A stretch of DNA of 64,000 bases from an uncultured Sphingorhabdus sp. (GCA_937873665.1 CALMYW010000394.1:620001-684000), one strand, 5' to 3'; counted from the first letter of the stretch, positions 1-9,187 are shown. The notes: generated by a model from the sequence alone, not told the origin. A program made the numbers and translations.

Positions 1-2201
1 ATTGCAGGCGCAACCGCGGGAACACCCAGTTCGCTGACCCCGCCGGGCTCCTCATCATTGCGAATGAATTCAACGTCGATTTCTGGAATATCCGAAAGCA
101 GGGGTAAATCGATGTCGCGCAGGCGGCGAGCTATCGGCAAGCCATTTTCATATTCGGTTGCAGCGCCCAAAGCCTGCGCCAGACCGAAAATGATTCCGCC
201 TTCGATCTGCTGTCGAGCCAGTTCGGGATTGATCAGCCGCCCGCAATCGACAACCGCCGAAATTCGCTCGACACGCACACCCTGCTCTCCGGTGCGAGCA
301 GTCGCGATGACCGCGATATGGCTGCCATACATTGAATGGCATGCCAGCCCTTTACCGCTGTTTTCCGCGCCACCATCCCAACCCGCAAGGGTCGCGACGC
401 CGGTAAGGCAACGCGCCAGTCGCGTCTGCCCCACCAGCATCTGCATGCGGTAAGAGAGTGGCTCAATGCCTGCTGCTGCTGCCAGCTCGTTGACAAAACT
501 TTCTACGAAGAAAGCAGTGTAACTATGTGCATTGCCGCGCCAAAGGCCCGTGGGTAGCGGCAGATCAACCGGGAAATGATCAACACTCAGATTGGGGATC
601 GCATAGGGCGGAAGCGCGCCTTCGATCGCGAGCGGATCATGCTCGTCCGCAGCGGACTTCCAAGCCTCGACCGTGCCGTCCCCTTTCAAACGACGCACCT
701 GCTGACGCGCAAAAGAGGGAACTGCGATGCGTATCGCCATTCCCGCAATCACTCCGCCCTTGCCCAAGGCTGCCGTCATACGGGCATGCGCGGGCGGGCG
801 GACGATATCGCGAATGAAATCCTCCGGCCGCGACCAGACAAGCTGCACTGGCCGCCCGGCATGTTTGGCAAGTATTGCCGCTTGCCCCGCGATGCGGGAA
901 TCAAGGTTGCGGCCAAAGCTTCCCCCTGCCAGCATTTGGATAAGCGTCACATCATCGGGCGATATACCGATCGCTTCGGCCGCCGCCGTTCGGGCCGCCT
1001 CTGGTGCCTGCGTCGCCAGCCACAGGGTCAGTCGCCCGTCTTTATAGTCTGCCGTTGCACTGCGCGTTTCAATAGGTGCATGAACGGCCGGTTGGACGGC
1101 AAATTGGCTGCGATATACGCGGGTACCTGCCGCCTTTTCGAGTGCTCCATCGACCGAGCCTATGTCGACAAATCGCGATCCGGGGCCTTTGTTCAGCGTC
1201 CGCTCCATCGCCTCGTTCATCGTTGCGCTGTCTGGCCTCCTGCCTGTGGTGGCGAAGACCGGCGACATCGCATCGAGCGCCTTGTTCGCCGCCCACCAAT
1301 TGGTCGCCAGCGCCGCCACCCAGCCATCTGTGCGAACAACATCGACAAGGCCCTTAATATCCGCTGCTCCGGCGCGGTCCATTTCCTTGAGCCGCGTATC
1401 CCCTATCGGGCCAGCCCGCACCGAAGCGTAGAGCATATCAGGCAGTCGAACGTCGCCGGCAAAGTTCGCGCTGCCATCCACTTTTGCAGCAGCGTCAAGC
1501 CGGACGGCCTCCCTGCCAGACAGACTGTTAACTGGCGAGACGCGCAGCGGGATCGGACTGGGCGGGTCATAAGTCGATGCCTCTGCAACCAGTTCGGCAA
1601 AGGGTATGCGTTTCTTTTCAAAGGTGACAAAGCCATTGGATGTTTCGCAGTTTTCCCAAGCGGTATCCCACCGCTCCGCCGCCGCTTGACACAAAACCGT
1701 CCGGGCTGCCGCGCCCGCCATGCGGCAGGGGCGTTCGAACTGGCGGATTGAGGTTGACCCTGCGGTAATCATGAAGCCGCTGCGCTTGGCCCATTTTTTG
1801 CTGATTGCGTCCGAAACACCCGAATTTGCCAATACGCCGACCGACGCGGGCAAAAAGGCGGAGCTCCATTCGCGGACGAACAGGTCATTGGCGAAGTTGG
1901 GGCTCGGCAAAGCAGGCTGCACAGCCACTGTGCGCCAGTCTGCCCCCAATTCGCCCGCGACAATCTGGGCCAAGGCGGTATAGCTGCCCTGCCCCATTTC
2001 GGATTGGGGGACAGCGATCGTAACGCGCCCATCCTCACCAATTTTCAGCCACGGCCCGAACAGATGTTCCCCTTTTTCGAGCATCATATTGGGCAAATAT
2101 TCGCGCGGCCATAGCGCCCAGGCAACAAGCAGACCGACCCCGACGCCGCCACCGATCAGCAAATTGCGCCGCGATAGCTCGATGCCAGGCTTGTCAGTCA
2201 T
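1..2201 (-). CDS. Isoquinoline 1-oxidoreductase beta-type molybdopterin subunit (partial)
   Basis: Large molybdenum-hydroxylase subunit of the xanthine dehydrogenase/aldehyde oxidase family, IorB type, expected to oxidise an N-heterocycle or aldehyde with an [2Fe-2S] partner. The frame is open from the ATG at 2201 to the left edge (733 codons), so the gene is cut at its 3' end. A twin-arginine signal (SRRNLL followed by a Gly/Val-rich hydrophobic stretch) lies at residues 10-30, implying folded export to the periplasm. A glycine-rich GGSFGR motif sits mid-protein, and near the cut end GVSELGVPAVAPA matches the family motif that carries the active-site Glu, so only about 20 residues should be missing. 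The start overlaps the mrp stop codon (ATGA). The small Fe-S subunit is not in this window. Confidence 0.88.
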   Translation of the reverse strand, partial: MTDKPGIELSRRNLLIGGGVGVGLLVAWALWPREYLPNMMLEKGEHLFGPWLKIGEDGRVTIAVPQSEMGQGSYTALAQIVAGELGADWRTVAVQPALPSPNFANDLFVREWSSAFLPASVGVLANSGVSDAISKKWAKRSGFMITAGSTSIRQFERPCRMAGAAARTVLCQAAAERWDTAWENCETSNGFVTFEKKRIPFAELVAEASTYDPPSPIPLRVSPVNSLSGREAVRLDAAAKVDGSANFAGDVRLPDMLYASVRAGPIGDTRLKEMDRAGAADIKGLVDVVRTDGWVAALATNWWAANKALDAMSPVFATTGRRPDSATMNEAMERTLNKGPGSRFVDIGSVDGALEKAAGTRVYRSQFAVQPAVHAPIETRSATADYKDGRLTLWLATQAPEAARTAAAEAIGISPDDVTLIQMLAGGSFGRNLDSRIAGQAAILAKHAGRPVQLVWSRPEDFIRDIVRPPAHARMTAALGKGGVIAGMAIRIAVPSFARQQVRRLKGDGTVEAWKSAADEHDPLAIEGALPPYAIPNLSVDHFPVDLPLPTGLWRGNAHSYTAFFVESFVNELAAAAGIEPLSYRMQMLVGQTRLARCLTGVATLAGWDGGAENSGKGLACHSMYGSHIAVIATARTGEQGVRVERISAVVDCGRLINPELARQQIEGGIIFGLAQALGAATEYENGLPIARRLRDIDLPLLSDIPEIDVEFIRNDEEPGGVSELGVPAVAPA

Positions 2202-3175
2202 GCAGCAGCGCCCCGATGATTATCAATCCAAGTGCTGACTCGACGAGCAATATCGGCAAAGGCACCCGCCACTGGACCTTCACCCAGCGCTGGCGGTTCG
2301 CCCGCATCACTTGCCAGCCGCACCGAAATGTCGAGCGGGATGCGGCCAAGAAAGGGGATGCCCAGTTCTGCCGCTGCTGCTTCTGCTCCGCCACGGCCGA
2401 AGGGATCGCTGACTTCCCCGCAATGCGGGCAGATATAGCCGGCCATATTCTCTACCAGCCCGATAATCGGAACCTGCGCCTGATTGAAAAACCCGATCGC
2501 GCGCGTTGCATCCATCAGCGCGAGATCCTGCGGTGTCGAGACGATAACCGCGCCAACCGGCTTATGCTTCTGGATCATCGAAAGCTGGATGTCGCCCGTG
2601 CCCGGCGGCATGTCGACTATGATCTCGCGCACATCGCCCCAATGCGCGTCGACCAGTTGCGACAGTGCCTGCCCAGCCATCGGCCCCCGCCACGCAATCG
2701 GCTGACCAGGCGCCGCCAGTTGCCCCATCGACAGGAAGGGCACGCCGCCTGCACCGATGGTGGGGAACATCTTCTTCCCCTCGGCCTCGGGCTTGACGCC
2801 TTCGAGCCCAAGCAGGCGGGTTTGCGAAGGTCCATAGATATCGGCGTCGACAAGGCCTGCAGCTCGCCCTGCCCGTCGCATAGCAACCGCCAAATTGGTC
2901 GACAATGTCGATTTGCCGACCCCGCCTTTGCCGCTCGCCACGGCGATTAATTTTGGAACGATGCGCTCCGCTGTTTGCAGCAGTCGCAACGGCACACCCG
3001 GCGCGGCGGCGGCGACTGCCGCTTTGATGCTTTCAGCCAGGGATTCGCGGCCCGCTTGATCAAGCCCTGCGACATCGACCATCATCGAAATCGCACCGTC
3101 CTTTTCCTTGATCCCACTGGCGCGGCCTTGCGAAATCCCGGCAACCGCAGCTTTGATTTTGTCGATTTCAACCAT
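2198..3175 (-). CDS. apbC: Mrp/NBP35 family Fe-S cluster carrier ATPase
   Basis: P-loop ATPase (325 aa) that binds and transfers Fe-S clusters to apoproteins in the cytoplasm. Residues 1-75 form the DUF59/MIP18-like N-terminal domain; the deviant Walker A motif GKGGVGKST is at about residues 82-90; the CPHC pair that ligates the bridging cluster is near residue 250. The length is typical of the family. It is upstream of, and overlaps by 4 bases, a molybdenum hydroxylase gene, so the two are probably translationally coupled; an Fe-S carrier beside an Fe-S/Mo enzyme may be functional, although in most genomes mrp serves generally. It is divergent from hflK, with a 64-base gap. Confidence 0.93.
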   Translation of the reverse strand: MVEIDKIKAAVAGISQGRASGIKEKDGAISMMVDVAGLDQAGRESLAESIKAAVAAAAPGVPLRLLQTAERIVPKLIAVASGKGGVGKSTLSTNLAVAMRRAGRAAGLVDADIYGPSQTRLLGLEGVKPEAEGKKMFPTIGAGGVPFLSMGQLAAPGQPIAWRGPMAGQALSQLVDAHWGDVREIIVDMPPGTGDIQLSMIQKHKPVGAVIVSTPQDLALMDATRAIGFFNQAQVPIIGLVENMAGYICPHCGEVSDPFGRGGAEAAAAELGIPFLGRIPLDISVRLASDAGEPPALGEGPVAGAFADIARRVSTWIDNHRGAAA

Positions 3176-3239
3176 GCCAAAGGCGAATAGAATCAGATTG
3201 TCGGGAATGACACTGTTTTTCTTGAAACGGCGTACCTAT

Positions 3240-4397
3240 ATGTTGGCCATGATGCAAAATGAGGATGGCGGGGCGCCGCAGGCGTCGCACAATGAAAGCA
3301 AGGGGCCTTGGGATCTTCCCGGGTCTGGGGACAATAACGGGTCGGGGGCCAAAGCCGGAGGCGGCAAACCCTCCAAACCTGCGGCGTCTGCCGGAGATGA
3401 TGGTGCAAAACCGTCCAATCCCTGGGAGCCGCAAGGTGCATCAACCGGTCGCACACGCGGCCCTTCGCTCGAAGAAATCTTTCGGCGCGGCGGCGGCAAG
3501 GGTGGCGGATTTGGTGGCCTCCCTCCGCGCGCCAATGGCAAAAGTTGGTGGCCGATCATAGGCCTTGGCTTCCTGGCGATCTGGATTTTGTGGACGAGCA
3601 TCCATCGCCTCGACCAGCAAGAGGAAGGTGTCGTCACTCTGTTCGGCAAATATTCGCGCACCGTCGGTTCGGGCATCAGCTTTACATTGCCGGCTCCAAT
3701 CGAACAGATGCAGAAGGTTGACGCCTTGCAAGTGCGCACAACCTCTATCGGATCCGCAAACAGCAAAAGCGAAAATCTGGTTCTGACAAAGGACCAGAAT
3801 CTGATGGATATCGCGTTCGACATCCGCTGGTCGATCAAGAGCCCGGAGCTTTATCTGTTCCAGCTCGATGATCCGGCAGGCACCGTGCAAGAAGTCGGCG
3901 AAAGCGCGATGCGCGCCGAGCTTGCCAATTTCGACTATAACGAAGCCGTTGGTGTTGCGCGCGGATCGATCGAAGCCCAGGTCAAGCAGCGGATGCAGGC
4001 GATCCTCGACGAATATAGGTCGGGCGTCGCCATCAGCAGCATTTCGATCCGCCAGTCGGACCCGCCCGAAGAAGTCAAAGCCGCCTTCCGCGAAGTCAAC
4101 AGCGCGCAACAGCGGCGTGAACGCTATCTCAACGAAGCCCGCGCCTATTCGAGCCAGGTAACCGAGTTAGCAGCCGGCCAGACCGCCGAGTTCGACAAGA
4201 TCTATGAGCAATATCGCCAGGCACCTGAAGTCACTCGTCGGCGCATTTATTATGAAACCATGGAGCAGGTGTTGAGCAAGGTAGACAAGACAATTGTCGA
4301 ATCGGGTAATGTCACGCCTTACCTGCCGCTGCCCGAGCTCCAGCGCCGCGCAAAAGCCGCCAGCGACAGCACCGTAACCGTAACGGGGAAGCAATGA
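3240..4397 (+). CDS. hflK: FtsH protease regulatory subunit HflK
   Basis: SPFH/prohibitin-domain membrane protein that, with HflC, forms the cage around the FtsH protease. About 385 aa. The N-terminal third is a Gly/Pro/Lys-rich cytoplasmic region containing a GPW motif typical of HflK, followed by one transmembrane segment near residue 105 (WWPIIGLGFLAIWILW) and the SPFH domain (EGVVTLFGKYSRTV onward), then a coiled-coil-prone region. The frame is open further upstream, but that stretch is antisense to mrp; ATG 3240 or the nearby ATG 3252 are the sensible starts and neither has a strong Shine-Dalgarno. The stop overlaps the hflC start as ATGA. Confidence 0.93.
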   Translation: MLAMMQNEDGGAPQASHNESKGPWDLPGSGDNNGSGAKAGGGKPSKPAASAGDDGAKPSNPWEPQGASTGRTRGPSLEEIFRRGGGKGGGFGGLPPRANGKSWWPIIGLGFLAIWILWTSIHRLDQQEEGVVTLFGKYSRTVGSGISFTLPAPIEQMQKVDALQVRTTSIGSANSKSENLVLTKDQNLMDIAFDIRWSIKSPELYLFQLDDPAGTVQEVGESAMRAELANFDYNEAVGVARGSIEAQVKQRMQAILDEYRSGVAISSISIRQSDPPEEVKAAFREVNSAQQRRERYLNEARAYSSQVTELAAGQTAEFDKIYEQYRQAPEVTRRRIYYETMEQVLSKVDKTIVESGNVTPYLPLPELQRRAKAASDSTVTVTGKQ

Positions 4398-5257
4398 TGT
4401 TCGGTTCTTTGAAACAAAATCCTGTCGCACTCGGATTAGGTGGTCTGGCGTTGCTAGTCTTGCTCAGCATGTCGATCTCGATAGTTCCAGAGACCAAGCA
4501 GGCGATTATTTCGAGCTACGGCCAACCGTTACGGGTCGTGAACCCCTACAAGCCGAACCAGCAGTTCGGGGATACATGGGCAGGGCTGACCTTCCGCATC
4601 CCCTTTGTCGAGCAGATCCAGTGGGTCGACAAACGGGTGCTCTCGGTTTCGATGCAACCACAGGAGGTGCAATCAACCGACAGACGGCGTTTGCGCGTCG
4701 ATGCCTTTGCCCGCTTTCGCATCGTAAAGCCTGCAAAGATGTATCAGGCTATCCGGACCGAAGAGGCACTGAAAGCGCAGCTACAGACCATCCTCGAATC
4801 GCGCCTGCGCAACGAATTGGGCAAACGGTCGTTCGAGACCTTGCTCAGTGCCGAACGCGGCGCCGTCATGGACAATATCCAGGCGTCACTCGACCGTGAG
4901 GCGCGCAAATATGGCGCACAGATCATCGACGTCCGCATCAAGCGCACCGATCTTCCCGAGGGCCAGTCGCTGCAATCCGCTTATCAGCGCATGCAATCGG
5001 CGCAGCAGCAGCAGGCGATAGCGATCGACGCCGAAGGCCAGAAGGAAGCGCAGATCATCCGCGCGGAAGCTGACGCTAAGGCAGCGCAAATCTACGCGCA
5101 AAGTTATGGCAAGGATGCAGATTTCTACGATTTCTACCGATCGATGCAGTCTTATCGGCGGACCTTCCAGCAAGACAGCCAGAATGGAGACGGTAACACC
5201 ACGGTCGTTCTGTCGACCGACAATGATTATCTGCGCAACTTCCGCGATGGACGTTAA
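4394..5257 (+). CDS. hflC: FtsH protease regulatory subunit HflC
   Basis: Partner of HflK in the FtsH-associated SPFH complex at the cytoplasmic membrane (287 aa). A single N-terminal membrane anchor (about residues 10-30) precedes the SPFH domain. The C-terminal half contains the typical helical stretch with IDAEGQKEAQIIRAEADAKA, and the protein ends in a short polar tail. Its start overlaps the hflK stop codon by 4 bases, so the stoichiometric pair is probably translationally coupled. Downstream lies a 150-base gap before the DegP-type protease, so HflKC and DegP, two envelope proteolysis systems, are neighbours on the same strand as in other alphaproteobacteria. Confidence 0.94.
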   Translation: MMFGSLKQNPVALGLGGLALLVLLSMSISIVPETKQAIISSYGQPLRVVNPYKPNQQFGDTWAGLTFRIPFVEQIQWVDKRVLSVSMQPQEVQSTDRRRLRVDAFARFRIVKPAKMYQAIRTEEALKAQLQTILESRLRNELGKRSFETLLSAERGAVMDNIQASLDREARKYGAQIIDVRIKRTDLPEGQSLQSAYQRMQSAQQQQAIAIDAEGQKEAQIIRAEADAKAAQIYAQSYGKDADFYDFYRSMQSYRRTFQQDSQNGDGNTTVVLSTDNDYLRNFRDGR

Positions 5258-5410
5258 CATATAGTCATTCGTCGAACGCAATCGGCGCTTTGCAAAGCGG
5301 TTGGAAGCGACATATTTTCGTTCAATCGGCGTTCATTTTTTTGCCGCAAGGACGATTGGGTTTTAATACCGGCGCTGCCGGTGTGATTATGAATGAGAGG
5401 AATGACTATC

Positions 5411-6901
5411 GTGCGTTACGCTTATGGAGTGACCGCCCTTCTCCTGCTTTCGGGCAGCGCCTTTGCGCTTTCGACCGGAAACCCCGGACCTGTCACCGCG
5501 ACCGGCCCCGTCGCAATCGCCCAGTCCGGCCTCGCCCCGCGCGGTGCGCCGAACAGCTTTGCCGATCTGGCAGCCCAGCTGCAGCCGGCCGTGGTCAACA
5601 TCGCGACCAAGCAAAAGGTCCAGGTTGCCACCAGCTTCAACCCCTTCACCGGTGAACGCCGCCCCGTCACGCAGGAACAGCAAAGCGGTGGCTCGGGCTT
5701 TTTCATCAGCGCCGACGGCCTGATTGTAACCAACAACCACGTCATCGCAGGCGGCCCCAAGGGTGACGCGGTTGATGAAGTCAATGTAACCCTGTTTGAC
5801 GGCCGCGAATTCAAGGCGGAAATCCTCGGTCGCGACGCGACTTCAGACCTCGCCTTGCTCAAGGTCAAAGTCAGCGGCGTTCCCTATGTCGAAATGGAAA
5901 GCTCGCAGAAGAATCGCGTTGGCGACTGGGTGATTGCCATCGGCAACCCGCTCGGTCTTGGCAGCACGGTGACAGCAGGTATCGTTTCCGCCCTGCAGCG
6001 CAATATCGGTGCCGGTGGCGCCTATGACCGTTTCATCCAGACCGACACCGCAATTAACCCCGGCAATTCGGGCGGCCCGTTGTTTAATCTCGATGGCAAG
6101 GTCATCGGTATCAACAATCGCCTGATCTCTCCGGTCGGTGCGAATATCGGCGTTGGCTTCGCAATACCTGCCGAAGAAGCCATTCCGGTTATCGAGTCGC
6201 TGAAAAAAGGCGTTACCCCGCAACGCGGCTATCTGGGTATCGGCATACAGCCCGTTGGTGCAGACATGGCCGACGCTTTGGGCATCGACAAGAATAAGGG
6301 CGAATTCGTCACGCGCATTGTGAAGGATGAAGCTGCTGACAAGGCAGGCCTGAAGGAAGGCGACATTGTCCTCAAGGTCAACGGTCGCGATGTAACTCCT
6401 GATGAGACCTTGTCGTACATTGTCGCCAATGTGAAGCCGGGCACACGCATTCCGCTCGACATCCTGCGTGAGGGTAAACCGATGCGGTTGACTGCAACGG
6501 TTGGCACCCGCCCAAGCGAAGAAAAGCTCGCCCAGAGCACCTTCGATCCTGACGAAAACAAGGATTTTGACCAGCAGGGCGAGAATGCGGACAGCAAGGC
6601 CGTGCGCGATACGCTCGGCGTCAGCGTCATACCGCTGGATCCCGAAATAGCGCGCCAACTTGGCATGGGCGCTGATGTAAAGGGCGTTGTCGTTGACATC
6701 CCGGGTTCGGGAAGTGCAGCCCAGGCCGGTATTCGGCGCGGCGACGTGCTGGTGTCGGTCAATTACAAGCCGGTGACCAATACTGCACAATTGGCCGCAG
6801 CTATCGCTGAAGCCAAGAGTGGCGGACGCGGCGCTATCCTCCTCGGTGTCAAACGCCGTGGTGCGCCGACGCAATATACCACAGTGCGGATCGATGACTG
6901 A
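5411..6901 (+). CDS. degP: DegP/HtrA-family periplasmic serine protease (Do)
   Basis: Periplasmic chaperone-protease for misfolded envelope proteins, about 496 aa. A signal peptide (RYAYG, then a Leu-rich core) leads to a trypsin-like domain with the full catalytic triad: His110 in TNNHV, Asp146 in SDLALL, Ser220 in GNSGG. Two PDZ domains follow, the first beginning GYLGIGIQPVG and the second around GVSVIPLDPE. Three in-frame starts exist: ATG 5393, ATG 5402 and GTG 5411. I chose GTG 5411 because AGAGGA ends 9 bases before it and the signal peptide then begins compactly; the ATG codons lie inside or before this ribosome-binding site. The M20 hydrolase gene follows after 42 bases. Confidence 0.93.
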   Translation: MRYAYGVTALLLLSGSAFALSTGNPGPVTATGPVAIAQSGLAPRGAPNSFADLAAQLQPAVVNIATKQKVQVATSFNPFTGERRPVTQEQQSGGSGFFISADGLIVTNNHVIAGGPKGDAVDEVNVTLFDGREFKAEILGRDATSDLALLKVKVSGVPYVEMESSQKNRVGDWVIAIGNPLGLGSTVTAGIVSALQRNIGAGGAYDRFIQTDTAINPGNSGGPLFNLDGKVIGINNRLISPVGANIGVGFAIPAEEAIPVIESLKKGVTPQRGYLGIGIQPVGADMADALGIDKNKGEFVTRIVKDEAADKAGLKEGDIVLKVNGRDVTPDETLSYIVANVKPGTRIPLDILREGKPMRLTATVGTRPSEEKLAQSTFDPDENKDFDQQGENADSKAVRDTLGVSVIPLDPEIARQLGMGADVKGVVVDIPGSGSAAQAGIRRGDVLVSVNYKPVTNTAQLAAAIAEAKSGGRGAILLGVKRRGAPTQYTTVRIDD

Positions 6902-6943
6902 TCCCGCTACCAACTGATCCAAAGGGGTGTTAGTGAGTGTCGC

Positions 6944-8149
6944 ATGACGCTGACCGACACCCCTTGGCGCGATGACGCCGAAAGCCTGCTTCCCGACCTT
7001 GTAGAACTCCGCCGCGCGATCCATCGCGAGCCCGAACTCGGCCTGCAGAACCCCAAAACGCTGGCCAAGATAAAGGCCGCGCTTGCCGGACTTCCGCTGG
7101 AATTTCGCGAAGGTCCATCGACAACGGGCCTGTTGGCCATTTTGCGCGGGCCGTCCAATGGCCGCACCGTGTTGCTGCGCGGCGATATGGATGCGCTGCC
7201 GCTGCACGAAGACACCGGCCTCGACTTTGCATCCGAAACAACCGGCGCGATGCATGCCTGCGGACATGACACTCATGTCGCGATGCTGGTGGGTGCGGCA
7301 AAGATGCTGTGTGCGCGTAAGGAGCAATTGACTGGCACCGTCTATTTCATGTTCCAGCCGGGCGAAGAAGGCCATCATGGCGCGCGCTTCATGCTCGACG
7401 ACGGTTTGCTGGATCCGCTACCGGATGCTGCTTTTGCCCTCCACATCATGCCGAATGCGCCGCGCGGGATTTTCACCGGTCGCTCAGGTCCGTTGCTCGC
7501 CTCATCTGACGTTCTGTCGATCAAGATAACCGGCAAAGGCGGTCATGCCTCTATGCCGCACGATGCAGTCGATCCGATTCCGGTCACCTGCGAAATCGTC
7601 TCGGCAATCCAGACGATGGTGACGCGCAAGGTTTCTGTGTTTGACCCCGCGGTCATCACTATCGCCAAGATCGAAGCGGGGACAACCAATAACATCATCC
7701 CCGAAACCGCCAACCTGCTCGGCACCATCCGTACGCTCAGCCCGCGACGGCGCGCTATGGTCGCCGAAGAATTGCACTGCCTCGCCCCTGGCATAGCCGC
7801 AGCCCATGGTTGCGAAGCGCAGGTGCAAATCGAGCAAGGCTTTCCGGTCACGCTATGCGACGATCGCGCGGTACGGTTCGGGCAGGAGGTGGTCGAAGCC
7901 ACTTTCGGAACCGAAAGCTGGAAGACGCTCGACGCACCGATCATGGGCGCGGAGGATTTTGCCTATGTTCTCGAAAAGGTGCCCGGCGCGATGTTCTTCC
8001 TCGGGGCGAGCCATGAAGGCGATGACTGGCGGCAATGCTGCGGCCTGCATTCGAACCGCATGGTGCTGGATGAAAGCGTGATGGCCAAAGGTGCAGCGCT
8101 GCATGCCGCTATAGCGGAACGCTTTCTTGCCGAAGGCTTTGATTCCTGA
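6944..8149 (+). CDS. M20 family metallo-amidohydrolase (hippurate hydrolase-like)
   Basis: Zinc- or manganese-dependent amidohydrolase of the M20D/HipO/AbgB group (401 aa), which cleaves N-acyl amino acids or similar amides; the actual substrate cannot be read from sequence. Family landmarks are present in order: RREIHREPEL-like opening (here RRAIHREPELG), GDMDALPL, the metal motif ACGHDTHVAML, QPGEEG with the general-base Glu, a dimerisation domain with GKGGHASMPH, and the distal MGAEDFAYVL. No signal peptide, so cytoplasmic. It follows degP by 42 bases on the same strand and may be co-transcribed. A paired palindromic repeat follows its stop codon. Confidence 0.9.
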   Translation: MTLTDTPWRDDAESLLPDLVELRRAIHREPELGLQNPKTLAKIKAALAGLPLEFREGPSTTGLLAILRGPSNGRTVLLRGDMDALPLHEDTGLDFASETTGAMHACGHDTHVAMLVGAAKMLCARKEQLTGTVYFMFQPGEEGHHGARFMLDDGLLDPLPDAAFALHIMPNAPRGIFTGRSGPLLASSDVLSIKITGKGGHASMPHDAVDPIPVTCEIVSAIQTMVTRKVSVFDPAVITIAKIEAGTTNNIIPETANLLGTIRTLSPRRRAMVAEELHCLAPGIAAAHGCEAQVQIEQGFPVTLCDDRAVRFGQEVVEATFGTESWKTLDAPIMGAEDFAYVLEKVPGAMFFLGASHEGDDWRQCCGLHSNRMVLDESVMAKGAALHAAIAERFLAEGFDS

Positions 8150-8164
8150 CCAATTTCATTTAGC

Positions 8165-8247
8165 ACCGTGGCCCTGAGCCTGTCGAAGGGCGCTTCTCAG
8201 TCAGCGCCACGCCGATAGACGCCCTTCGACAGGCTCAGGGCTACGGT
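8165..8247. repeat. Paired REP-like palindromes (BIME), family 1
   Basis: Two inverted 27-base arms, 8165-8191 and 8221-8247, differ at a single position. Each arm is itself a small hairpin with a 5-base stem (GCCCT/AGGGC) closed by TCGACAGGCTC. The right arm, read on the minus strand, begins ACCGTAG, i.e. the GTAG tetranucleotide that marks REP sequences handled by RAYT-type transposases; the left copy has GTGG. A related pair lies at 54720-54810. The element lies between two plus-strand genes, just upstream of the DUF808 gene. Confidence 0.85.
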
Positions 8248-8281
8248 CTATGTGCAACCAGAATTGAAACAGGGGAAATCC

Positions 8282-9187
8282 ATGCCATCCGGTCTCGCCG
8301 CGCTTCTTGACGACATCGCCACTATCGCCAAGGTCGCTGCGGCCTCAGTTGACGATGTTGCCGCCGCTGCGGGTAAGGCTGGCAGCAAGGCCGCCGGTGT
8401 GGTGATTGATGACACCGCGGTTACCCCGCAATATGTGACGGGCTTCACCCCAGATCGCGAACTGCCGATCATCTGGCGGATCGCCAAGGGTTCGCTGGTC
8501 AACAAGATCATCATCATCCTTCCTGTAGCGTTGTTGCTCAGCTTCTTCCTGCCATGGGCGATTACCCCGCTGCTGATGCTTGGTGGTGCTTTCCTCTGCT
8601 TCGAAGGGGCGGAAAAAGTCCTCGAAAAACTGATGCCGCATGAGGAAGAGACACTGGCCGAGGAATTTGCCGAAGTCTGCAGCAAGACTCATGAAGAGAA
8701 TATGGTGAAGGGTGCCGTGCGCACCGACTTCATCCTCTCCGCCGAAATTATGGCGATTGCCTTGAACGAAGTAAAAGGCCTTGCGGAAACCTCGATATGG
8801 CTGGAGGCCGCCGTATTGGCACTGGTCGCGATTGTCATCACAATTGCGGTTTATGGCGTGGTCGGCTTCATCGTGAAGATGGACGATATTGGCCTGCACA
8901 TGGCGCAACGCAAAAATGGCGCAACGCAGGCGCTGGGTCGCGGACTGGTTAAGGGCATGCCCAAGTTGATGACTTTCCTGTCAGTCGTTGGCACCGCAGC
9001 AATGCTGTGGGTCGGCGGCCAAATCATCGTCCATGGCTTTGGCCTACACCCCGCCGAATGGTTCGGCCTGCACGAAGGCGCGCTGGCATGGATAGTCGAT
9101 GCAGGGCTATCCGGTGTCGCAGGGTTGGCAGTTGGTGCCGCTATTGTCGGCGTGCATCATATGTGGGTGGCGCGGAAAAAGGCTTAG
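8282..9187 (+). CDS. DUF808 family inner-membrane protein (YedI-like)
   Basis: Integral membrane protein of the DUF808/YedI family, function unknown. About 301 aa from ATG 8282. The conserved N-terminus MPSGLAALLDDIA and the acidic/Ala-rich stretch with DDTAVTPQYVTG are diagnostic. Membrane segments can be seen around IIIILPVALLLSFFLPWAI, the following Leu/Gly-rich hairpin, AAVLALVAIVITIAVYGVV, LMTFLSVVGTAAMLWVGG and the C-terminal Gly/Ala-rich segment. The start is set by AGGGGA 5 bases upstream; the frame is open 10 codons further up into the repeat. Its stop codon overlaps that of the convergent nadB gene (shared TTAG). Confidence 0.88.
   Translation: MPSGLAALLDDIATIAKVAAASVDDVAAAAGKAGSKAAGVVIDDTAVTPQYVTGFTPDRELPIIWRIAKGSLVNKIIIILPVALLLSFFLPWAITPLLMLGGAFLCFEGAEKVLEKLMPHEEETLAEEFAEVCSKTHEENMVKGAVRTDFILSAEIMAIALNEVKGLAETSIWLEAAVLALVAIVITIAVYGVVGFIVKMDDIGLHMAQRKNGATQALGRGLVKGMPKLMTFLSVVGTAAMLWVGGQIIVHGFGLHPAEWFGLHEGALAWIVDAGLSGVAGLAVGAAIVGVHHMWVARKKA

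Noticed and set aside
576..1751. 391-codon open frame on the plus strand
   Set aside because: Antisense to the molybdenum-hydroxylase subunit, whose frame is open through the whole left end and carries the family motifs.
5843..7378. 511-codon open frame on the minus strand
   Set aside because: It is antisense to the DegP protease and the M20 hydrolase, both of which have full sets of family motifs; the frame is open because of the high GC third positions.
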